This document shows positions 6,128-14,929 of a stretch of 19,893 nucleotides of DNA, piece by piece (the first letter of the stretch is position 1; each line of letters starts with the position of its first letter). Source of the stretch: Bondarzewia mesenterica (Eukaryota; Basidiomycota; Agaricomycetes; Russulales; Bondarzewiaceae); NCBI GenBank assembly GCA_004802705.1, contig SGPL01000591.1, positions 1 through 19,893 of the forward strand, in the 5' to 3' direction. The position numbers were made by a program, and so were the translations under genes. The notes under the pieces were generated by a model. The model was not told the DNA's origin. It saw only the letters and a program-made list of their open reading frames with translations, and did not search any database.

Positions 6128-7528
6128 TCAATCTATGGGCAACTCGGGATCAAGGCAGCCCTGAGCACAGCTTTCCATCCTCAGTCAGACGGAGCCACGG
6201 AACGAGTCAACCAGGAACTAGAACAATACCTTCGAGCCTTCTGCACTAAGGCGCAAGACAATTGGCCTAGCCTTCTTCCTTACGCTGAGTTTGCACATAA
6301 CAACCATATACACGCGGCCACCAAGAAGTCCCCATTCGAACTCCTCCATGGATTCCAGGCCAAAGCCTATCCCATAATCAAACCAGACGAACAAGTTCCA
6401 GGCTCAGAAGAATGGCTCAACAAATTGATTAAGGCACGCGAAGAAGCTAGAGCCAGCATAGCCCTCGCAGCTGAGTCGATGAAATGGCAGCACGACAAAT
6501 TAGGAGACCCGCCCAAAGCCCTTTGCCTCCTCGGAGATAAGGTCTGGCTCAGCGGGAAGAACCTCGCAATGGCGTACCCTAAGAAGAAGTTTGCGCCAAG
6601 GCGTTATGGACCATTCAAAATCATCAAGGTTCTAGGAAAGGTCAATTTCAAACTGAAGCTTCCAGAAGCATGGCGAATCCACCCCATTTTTCATCGATCA
6701 TTGCTCATCCCTTTCAAAGAAATGGATGAACACGGCCCCAACTTCACGGAACCACCACCAGACCTAGTAGACAACCAGGCAGAATACGAAGTTGAACAAG
6801 TCGCGGCTTCATGGCACTTTGGACGAAACAAAACCCTCCAGTACCTGGTCAAGTGAAAAGGCTATCTGGAGTCAGAAAACACGTGGGAACCCGCGGCCAA
6901 CCTCAAACGATCGAAAGCCATCGTCAATGAATTCCACCGGAAAAACCCGTTATCAGCCAAAAGCGCTCAAAGGAAACCTACACCGCCCTTGAGGCCCAAA
7001 AAGCCACCTTTCGATCAGATCCCTCAATCAGCACAAGAACTCCGTTCTCACACGTCAGGACTTCCTGTCACGCGGTCACCAGGATATCTTCCCACATGGC
7101 ACCGCATGACTCTAGAAGACATGGAAGAAGAAGCGGAGCAGAAACGAGAGGACGACCTCATTCGAGAAAGCATTCAGCAAATGCGGCGAGAACGGGAACA
7201 ACGACTGATACCACCCCCACGACCTCTGGCACCAAGAGGATGGACTAAATTCTTTGATCAGCCAACCCCGAAACCGACCATCAATCTAGACCAAACTATC
7301 AGAACAGTGGAGTTGAGTCCACATGGGACGGACAAGCCCTACATGGACCCATCAAAGGCACCACATGGAAGCATAGATACCGGTTCATCGAGCACAAGCT
7401 ACGCACTTGGGAGCGAATCAGGAAATGACGCCGACAGGGAAGACTCGACCCCAGAGTCAGACACACCCTCAAAAATCATCTTAGCAAGCACAGACCCCTT
7501 GTGCGAGCATTGCGAGTACCCACCATAG
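6122..7528 (+). pseudogene. Ty3/gypsy chromovirus polyprotein, integrase C-terminal part and chromodomain
   Basis: Integrase joins retroelement DNA to the chromosome; the chromodomain directs it to marked chromatin. From 6122 one frame runs to TAA/TAG at 7528. Residues about 18-33 read FHPQSDGATERVNQEL, the block with the third acidic catalytic residue (probably Glu27). A GPY/F-type motif, RYGPF, lies at about 161-165. The chromodomain starts near residue 222 (YEVEQVAASWHFGR) and continues LESENTWEPA. It is cut by a single TGA at 6854-6856, in YLVK-stop-KGY, where the family has Trp; TGG to TGA explains it. A charged tail of about 200 residues follows with no domain I know. Protease, reverse transcriptase, RNase H and the first two catalytic acids of integrase are missing, because LTR2 abuts the frame. 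The ATG at 6122 is only an internal Met. Confidence 0.88.
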
Positions 7529-7544
7529 CAGGGCCATAAACCCC

Positions 7545-7552
7545 TATAAAAA
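7545..7552 (+). promoter_or_regulatory. TATA-like box before the extra frame
   Basis: TATAAAAA lies 31 bp before the ATG at 7583 and after the integrase stop. It could drive a separate transcript of the downstream frame. Only position and sequence support this. Confidence 0.3.
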
Positions 7553-7582
7553 CTCAGGCAATTCAACCCGGTCAACTCAGCA

Positions 7583-8826
7583 ATGCCCCCCACCAGACAA
7601 ACTCACTTCTACCACATCGACGTCCAACCCATCCATGTCTCAGTCCGCCCCATCCTCCCTCTGATCCCAGAATCCCCCACTCCCCCTCCTGACTCCCCCT
7701 CGCCACCTCAGTCCCCCATGTCTGGCCCATCACCCCCGTCATTCACTGACATCCCGACCCTCTCCCCCNNCATTCGACCCCTCTTNGANCAAGNGNAGTC
7801 CCTGGCTGACATCCTGNACCCCCNTTTTNACNGACCAGTATTCCCTCCATGCNGGCCCCCTTCNCCAATNAGACNAGGAGCTCCTNGATGAGCTCATNAA
7901 GATCAANAAATGGCNNGGTGCACANTGGGGCATCCAGATCNCCNTCAANGCNGTTCGTTNNGACCTCCTCTCTGAGAGAGAAGGCCNNATCNACCCCCGG
8001 CTCCACCTGCTCAANCAAATGAGCAANTGGGATTGGGAATCAGNGGTGGAGCTNNTNNAGATGCGGCAGCAGGGCCTANNNGGCGAGGCATTCNCTGGAT
8101 CCCTGCGGCGATCNCCATCCNCTTCNTACCACNTCCATACCCCTGGANAAATGCCTCCTGNTTCNNNCCCCCCATCCCCTCCNTACNTCCCCCTATCCCT
8201 GATCATCACAGAGGTGGACCTCTACCACCCTGGCCCCCATTTCCCCTTAATCTCGCCTTTCCTAATCGACCCCAACTACCTGCTCCTCATCCCCCCACCC
8301 TGATCCCCATCTCTGACCATGCAAGAGGATACTACACCAGACCTCCCCCCTTTCATTATGCCCCACTCGAGCTTGGCGAGCTCTCACCTCACTGTCAACT
8401 GGGCCGCAGCATCCCCCTCAGCCTTCGAATGGGATACCTGGACCTGGCCAACACCACCATCCCCCCCTACACCTGACACCCATCTGCAACATGCGCCATC
8501 GCTGCTGGCGATGCAATATGACTGGGCATTTGAAGAAGGACTGCCCAGTGGACCCCCTGTTTGGCTTAAGATAGAGGATCAACCCGACAGCGTGTGAGGC
8601 TCTCAACCTCCACGCCTACGCATCATCACAGAGGGACTCGACCTATCAAGCAGCACAAGAAGCTGCTGAGTCCTTCGTGTACTAGGACAACTGGTGCCGT
8701 GAATTTGAGTCCGCTCGACCTCCATGGCTCATGGGGCTCTGGAACAGTGCAGGGATCTGGAGGGCAGCAAACAACTGGCCGGCATAGGGCATGGTGTCAT
8801 GGAAGACACTACCTAAAAGTGGAGAT
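7583..8826 (+). pseudogene. Extra reading frame downstream of integrase, unknown function, with N calls
   Basis: It starts at ATG 7583, 54 bp after the polyprotein stop. The first about 75 residues are rich in Pro and Ser (PTPPPDSPSPPQSP). After SLADIL the frame shifts by one base at a CCCCC run beside N calls near 7822, then continues with DQYSLHAGPL, LLDELIKI-type, DLLSEREG and WDWES segments. A TGA at 8301 is followed in the same frame by residues 8319-8597 (FEWDTWTWPTPPSPP, YDWAFEEGLP). At about 8596 a second frame change leads to CEALNLHAYASSQRDSTYQ and REFESARPPWLMGLWNSAG, ending shortly before the polypurine tract. The Trp-rich acidic protein is not a protein family I recognise. Its place matches that of env-like third frames, but I see no signal peptide or membrane segment. 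It could also be a displaced gag-like gene. The isolated Ns make the frameshift near 7822 suspect as a sequencing error. Confidence 0.5.
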
Positions 8827-8828
8827 AG
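8814..8828 (+). promoter_or_regulatory. Polypurine tract of element B
   Basis: AAAAGTGGAGATAG is almost all purine and directly precedes TGTTAAGA at 8829. That is the usual position of the plus-strand primer next to a 3' LTR. Confidence 0.55.
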
Positions 8829-9350
8829 TGTTAAGAACATGTACATCACCTGATGGGCCAGTTTATTTTTTATTATCACGTGCTACATTCTCAGGACGTA
8901 AGGACCCTTTCATATGCAAGGCGAACATATTGACTCCTTTTCTCTCATCATAATGCAGACAGACTTATCGTTACATTTCTACTTCTTATCTTGTGCATTG
9001 CTAAGTCGTACTCAGGCAATACAGACATATCATCATCTCGTTCACTTTGCAATACATTGGATCTTCTGATCTACTGCCTAGTCTGACGAGCCTCTGGGCT
9101 TCTCTCTCTCATCATCCTCTTCTTGTACGTCAAGTCAATGATCACATTAACCAGTCTTCCATCAAGGATCTGCTGGCTACGCTATCCACACCTCACGTCA
9201 CACGAAGTCATCATCTTGGTCTCCTCGATCATCACCTCATGATCATCTCGGCCACCATCACCTTCCATCACTATCATCTCATCACGAGGCATCCCGTTGT
9301 AGCCTGAGCACCCTTCTGTATCAGAAGCGTCCTTAGCACTAAACTCATTC
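8829..9350 (+). repeat. Putative 3' LTR of element B (end uncertain)
   Basis: It starts TGTTAAGAACATG, differing at one of 13 bases from the start of element A's LTR, and follows a polypurine tract. The interior is rich in CATCATC and TCATCATC words and has no coding frame I trust. A possible end is CATGCACACA near 9360. The 5' LTR is not in the window, so the length cannot be checked. Confidence 0.45.
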
Positions 9351-10448
9351 TCATGCACACATGCAACCCCTATGTGGCAAAGATCAAGACACTCAAACTG
9401 ACTGCCATGCCCTCATGTATGTTCACCCACCTGGCCCCCTGTGATTAGTCAGCATTCACATCCTCAACTGCTGTTGTATTTAGTGCTATAGATTTTACAT
9501 GCACGTGTTCTGCCGAGTTGGCTTCATTATCCACTACTATGGTAGATCTGGTTGTCAGAAGAAAGGAAAAATGCAAGGAGAAGGTCACGGTGGACAATGT
9601 TAATGAGGAGTTGTATTACAGATATGAAGAATATGTACAACAAAAATGCATCTCTCAGATGCGATGAACTCATCTGGTCATAAGGGTGCATGGTGGAAAT
9701 ATCATGAGCAAAAACTCCACCTTGCAATAACAGGTAATAAGATGTTATTGATCTTATTCAGTCTTATTTTTGAAGACCACCCTAATTTTGCTACAGTAAT
9801 AATTCTAATTGTTATTAAAAGCTTATTCACAAGTAATTGAATGCAATTAACAGTGGATAATCTGGGCATCAGACAACCTTGCAGTCTAATAGATAAAGTA
9901 TCACATTGACTAAATCACAAAGTGGCTAGCACGTTTTCATCGAAAAGTCTATCAAGCCATTACTAATACTATTACTGTTCCCTCAACCGAGTGTTTGCTC
10001 CTAAATTCTACAAATCCTCCTCTGTCAGAAGCTAGAGCGGTGGCCACATCACACATTGCTAATATTGCTAGAACTCAGTACCTGCCATCTGCACTAGCAC
10101 ATTCATACCATTCATGCCCATCAGCATCTGCAACTTAGGCATACTGCCTATCTCCATCGATATTCCCAACATGCCTGACATTCTGGTAATAGTTAGCTGA
10201 GTTATCCCAGGGTGATCTGAACTATGGATCTTAATTATAGCATGCAGCATGGAAGATGAAACAACATACTGCACAATGATAAAGAATGGGTCAGTCAAAA
10301 TGAAGAGGAATTCCTGGCCATGATTCTTAATTCAACAGTTCAAGTGGCACCTCTAAGCTAGAAAGAGATATTAGCAAGGAGAATTGTGTTTTGAGGTCAA
10401 CACTGATGATCTCATGGGAATATTGTACTCGGCTGACTCAGACAGCTC
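9351..10448. other. Old CpG-poor sequence without a recognised gene
   Basis: A plus-strand frame from ATG 9539 to TGA 9665 has a charged, coding-like start (MVDLVVRRKEKCKEKVTVDN) but is only 42 codons long. A minus-strand frame at 10068-10298 is rich in Met and Gly. Neither resembles a family I know. The stretch has few CG and many TG and CA dinucleotides. Confidence 0.4.
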
Positions 10449-11091
10449 ATGTGGCTCTGTAGAGCCTATGGCTCTAATCACCGATATGAACATCCCACCA
10501 TCACTTCTCTTCTTGTCGACCTCCCAACACATGCTCCCAGTAATGTCCCACCTAAAAAATGCCCCTGTGAACCTTCTGCAGTGCTTCCACCTCTTTTCTC
10601 ACTGCCATTTCTCCTCTTTTGTCCTCACTGCTGCCCCCTCTCCTATACCTCACTACTCTTTCTTAGCTGTGCTCATCCTCATGTCGAAGTTTATGCAAGA
10701 TGGGTGCTATTTGAACTGCACTTGGGCTAAGCTCGCTGCACTCCCACCTATGAGATTGATAGATGTGAGCGCATTTTGGAGGATGCTTTAGAATAGTGCC
10801 TGTGGGTTGACAAGCTCTCACTATCGCATGGACTGGGCATTCACAGCAGGAACAATAGTGAAGTGTTCCTGTAGGCATCTACATTGTCTATGGAGGTTTT
10901 GACTTCAGGTAAACATGCCCCTGCCTTCGACTTTCTATTGCAGCAACATGCTACTTGATAATGTGTTCACTTTACAATTGTCACAAGATATCTTCATCTC
11001 CCCTCCATCTCTCCTAGCTCCATCAACACTCATGCGAATGGCATCAACATCTCTTAATCTTCCTTTTATCTCACAATTTGATGGTGCTTGA
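10449..11091 (+). pseudogene. Unknown coding-like segment, plus strand
   Basis: One frame from 10449 is interrupted by TAA at 10728, then by two TAG codons, the first in LEDAL-E-stop-CLWVDK. All three can come from CAA or CAG by one C-to-T change. Between the stops the residues look coding (ARCTPTYEIDRCERILEDAL, CLWVDKLSLSHGLGIHSRN). Its early part is rich in Pro, Cys and Leu and may be low-complexity. In the next frame VYGGFDFS can be spliced over a short possible intron (10909-10943, GTAAAC..GCAG) onto NMLLDNVFTLQLSQDIF, ending at TGA 11089-11091. I do not recognise the product. It may be a remnant of another element's accessory protein. Confidence 0.4.
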
Positions 11092-11208
11092 CTTTAAATG
11101 CCATAATTCATTGCTTGTGAGAAGGTGGGGCAGAAGTGAAGAATGCGGCTGGCTCTGTACCACTCGGGACCTACTGCTGGATAGCACCATGAGATATTGT
11201 ACCTTGCC

Positions 11209-14070
11209 TCATATTAGCAACATCTGAAAGAGACCAAACAGCTGAGAAGGGCTTGCAGCAGCTATTATTTGTTGTTGATTCAGAGTCAAAACTGAGTGTA
11301 GAGTATTCATGCCTTGCTGCTGCATATTAGAATGCTGATGGCACATAGAATGACTAGGCTGCATTAGGAGCATTGATTGTGCTAGAGGCTCTATCGGCTT
11401 TATTGGGCATGATAAACGTATCAGGAGCATATCCCTTAGTGATAAGCCTGACTAGATTTGTCAATCCATTTTGAAGATGTTAGGGAGAGAGAGGTTGCCC
11501 CAGTTCCCTAAAGATGCAGATGGAGAATAAATCATATGATTAAATGATGCAAAGATGGAACTCTTACAAAAGAATATGACTGGGTCTTTGCACTTCTCTG
11601 AGGTGGCATGATCATGAAGTAGATGTGATGCAAGAAGGTGATCTCATTCTCTATTTTCTTCTGCAATACTTGGTGTCAGCAACAGTCATCTTCTAGTTCA
11701 TCATCACTATCTTGTCCTCAGTGACTGCTAGCTAATTCTGTGCATTTATGAGCCACTGCTCAGCATTATTAGCATGGGCTTACAGTGCTCATAATTTTAT
11801 TCAAATCTCCTGAACTAGGGCATCGTAGGCTCACCAGTTGCACCATAAGCTCCATATTTGATGACTGCGACAAGTCAGCCACATTCTTTGCTGTGAGGGG
11901 GATATTTTGAGAGTACCTTGATAACCTCGAGTTCACCCTCCTTAGCAGTGAGCTTTTGCTGCTAAGTTGACTTTGTCTCTGATGCTGCTTTTAACCTTAT
12001 GCAGTTGCCCATAATGCATGACTGATCACAATGAATCTTAGAATTTACAACAGTGAATAGGATATCGTCACGTTCAAGTCATTGCACGCAGTTATAAAAT
12101 AAGCCCTGATAGTGGCTAACATACTGATATCCAGCTATAATACTAAAATGCAATCACTCGAGGTTCATACAATCAGCATCAGGTAAGATATTCTATGAGA
12201 GGGGTTACTTGCTGTTCTCGGCCAAATTATTCCTATTCACCAATAGGTGAGAGGAATCTCATCACTTGAAGACCATCCATGCTATGAGCTGCAAGAAACT
12301 ACAAACCACCACTTTGCCATGTTCATCGTGTTAGATAGTCAACTCACCTGCCCCTGGAGTGATGCTAACTCCTGTCAAATCTTTGCTGACTTTCAACCTC
12401 AATAAAACCTGAACCTCCTTTCTATGCTCTTTCTTCTTCTTGTGCATGTGTCTTGCCTTCACATGGCATGCTTCAGTGACCTGTAGCTCACACTGTATAG
12501 TGCTCTTTGGATCTAGCCCCACCTGGAGTTGCACATCTGCCAGCACACTGAGTACAAGTGGGCTGATACGCAGCTCCACTGTTATCCACTGTGCTTCTTC
12601 TATGAATAATTATTCAGTCTGCTTCATGCTACACTCAAGGAATCATGCACATTGATGGAGACTAATGAGCTTGTCAAACTCTGTAGTGTTCACATGTGAA
12701 TGTGCCATGTCAGAGAAGTAGAGATCAGACTCTTCTTCAGGAGAAGAGCCAGCTATAGTGACTGCATTGGTAGATGCGATAGGCACAGATAAGCCAAGGG
12801 TAGGTCTATCCGATGGTGGTGGTAGTTCAGCATCAGCGTGATGAGAGGAATCAGAAATGATAAGATCGTCATCAGTTTCTGCACTGGGGAGGGAGAGTAA
12901 GCAGAAAGATGGCATAAGATGAGATGGTGAGATGACCTCATCTATGTCCATGTCTAGGAGGGAAGTGAATGATCGCTGTGAAGGAGATAGTGAGGACGAT
13001 AGTTGCAAGGTATCTGAGAATTCATCATCATCATCATCCATGTCTAGAAGTGATGTAAAACTGTGCTACGAAGGTGACGATGGGGCAATCTCATCATTGT
13101 TAGTTGAAGACTGCTCTTGAGGGAAAAAGTTGAGCTTGGGTAGGTTTGACAGTGTGCATCGTGGGAATGTGAGAGGTAAATCAAGGTCCATAAAGTGAGG
13201 ACTGTCATCACCAGGTGGTAAACTAAGCTTTAGCTTGGAGTCTTCCACCTGCAAAAGAGAAATACTGGGATCATTGAAAGCGTCATTCATATCCAAGTCA
13301 TTGACATAGAGCTGTGAACCATTCACTTCATGTGATCAATCCATAGTATCATAACTGTAGTTGTTCTAGAGGGCATCCAATTGTATAGGCAGTAAAGTCG
13401 AGTCCTAGTTCTCCTGTAATGCATTATGATTGACGCCATCCTCAGTTCCTTTCATCAGATTGCCGATGAGCATGACTATCAAAGGCATATACGATGGCAG
13501 CTCGGCCATCAATGCTAGCTCATTCACACTTCCAGATGGAACTGCACCCTGTTCTGACTGCAGATTTTATGTCAGTCAATCAACATAATCAGCATCTATA
13601 TAATCATATGGTACGACATCTAGAAGGCAGATGTGTGCATCAGTTTTGAGCATAGGAAGGTCATTTCCAATGAAGGGTGTTAATGTTGTCTAGTTTGCCC
13701 AAGTTGGAGAGGCGAGGAGTATGGTGTTTACCATTAGACAATGCGATGGTGATGAGGGCAGCAGCTTCTATGCCCCAGGATAATGGATTCTACATAAAGG
13801 ACAAGAACTGCACATTGGAAGAAGTTAGAACACGGGAACACGAGACTAGTGATTTGAATAGGAGCCACGCACCTGAAGGGGTTCTGCCCTTCACTCCCAT
13901 TTTCATTGCATTGAAGGAGCTTGAAGACGTTATTGACCTTGATGGTCTTCAGGTCGACCTCTTCTATATTCAATTCAATCTGAAGGGAAAATGCCTGAGA
14001 TATGATATGAATTTAAGCAGACAAATTGTATACTTACTTGTGAAATATTAATATTCACATCTAAGTGCAT
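11209..14070 (-). pseudogene. Long acidic, Ser-rich unknown protein, decayed
   Basis: Start at ATG 14070 (MHLDVNINISQ), the first Met after an in-frame stop. Introns: 14037-13980 (GTAAGT..TCAG) and 13872-13808 (GTGCGT, branch-like TCTAAC, GTGCAG); both join exons in phase. A single frame then runs to about 11745 and again at 11430-11209; 11590-11740 is better in another frame, so indels exist. It reads IELNIEEVDLKTIKVNNVF, then Asp/Ser-rich sequence with the motif SFTSLLDMD twice (about 13060 and 12965), a basic patch HMHKKKKEHRKEVQ near 12430, and better-conserved-looking blocks such as MNLE-stop-LHFSIIAGYQY, ERDDILFTVVNSKIHCDQ and GELEVIKVLSKYPPHSKEC. The end is Gln-rich. Many stops (TAG, TAA, TGA) interrupt it, most explainable by C-to-T or G-to-A. 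It lies downstream of the Plavaka gene on the same strand, so it might be a second gene of that element; this is inference. No known domain seen. Confidence 0.55.
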
Positions 14071-14929
14071 ATATGGATGAGTTATAGAAGAATGAGATAG
14101 GAAGATAAGAAGAGATAAGATGCATACATATTAGCCTTGACTTTATTTGTGTTTGAGATGAAAGTTTACACCAGTCTAATCAACAATGCTGGGATCTCTT
14201 AGTGATGTTCACCACCCTAGACCATGTCTAGGTTATCTGCCATGCTTTGCACAGTTGCACAGGCTGAGGGTACCTCGGATGCTTCTGAGATGAGTACCAT
14301 ACATGCCACTCTAGACTGATAGAGGAGGAGTCACACAGGGGCTATGGTAGATTTGTTATGAAGGGTTCCTAGACATTGGATCCTCCTCATTCAGGTGATG
14401 GTGATATACTGTGTTAAAAGGTCACTCCTCCTTAGTTCACGCTCTCACCTTGCCGGGTCTATAAAGTGTTTTATTTATGTCTATGAGGCTCACAGCTCAC
14501 GCTCTCACCTCGCCAGGTGTATTTTTTCATTGCCCACCCATCCCACTCATTATGAATACTCTTTCTATTTGATATTACTTGCCCTCATCTGAGTTGTTGT
14601 GCTACTATATTTGTATGGTTGTGGTCTCTGTGCCTAGTAGCATGGCTCATAATACAGCGTGTTCTTAGTAGGTGCCCATCAGGGCACCGTATTTCCCTAT
14701 CCCTTCTAATTGTGCATGCCACACATGAGGTAGTAAAGTCAATTAGCATGGCTGAAGTGCTGAAGTGTTCTGCTGGCAATGGCCATCACATTCAAATATA
14801 ATGAATGACTAAGCAAATCAGTGGTAAGAACCTTCATCATCATCATGCAAGAAAAATTCAATAAAAATAGGAAATATGCATGACTGAAGCAAGAATGCTA
14901 GTATTATTCAGGTAGGACAGCTAATATAT
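14071..14929. other. Spacer between the two minus-strand pseudogenes
   Basis: No gene recognised. Short open frames on both strands have no family resemblance. The stretch holds a pair of 27-bp direct repeats described separately, and otherwise CpG-poor sequence. Confidence 0.45.
14434..14520 (+). repeat. 27-bp direct repeat, 60 bp apart
   Basis: The copies are 14434-14460 and 14494-14520, both followed by AT. The shared core is TCACGCTCTCACCT at 14437 and 14497. I count four differences, at least one of them CG against CA or TG. The sequence between is AT-rich. Confidence 0.7.

Larger units (their letters stand above)
6128..9350 (+). mobile_element. Element B: 3' part of a Ty3/gypsy chromovirus
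   Basis: It contains the integrase end with chromodomain, an extra reading frame, a purine run at 8814-8828 and an LTR-like start at 8829. Everything 5' of the integrase middle is absent. The order integrase, extra frame, polypurine tract, LTR is what the 3' end of a retroelement should show. The right border is uncertain because no second copy of this LTR is in the window; 9350 is an estimate. Confidence 0.6.

Noticed and set aside
7399..8209. Minus-strand open frames across the N-rich stretch
   Set aside because: They run antisense to the polyprotein tail and the extra frame and are kept open only by N codons and high GC.
13677..14051. 124-codon open frame on the plus strand
   Set aside because: It is antisense to two exons and two well-formed introns of the minus-strand acidic gene.
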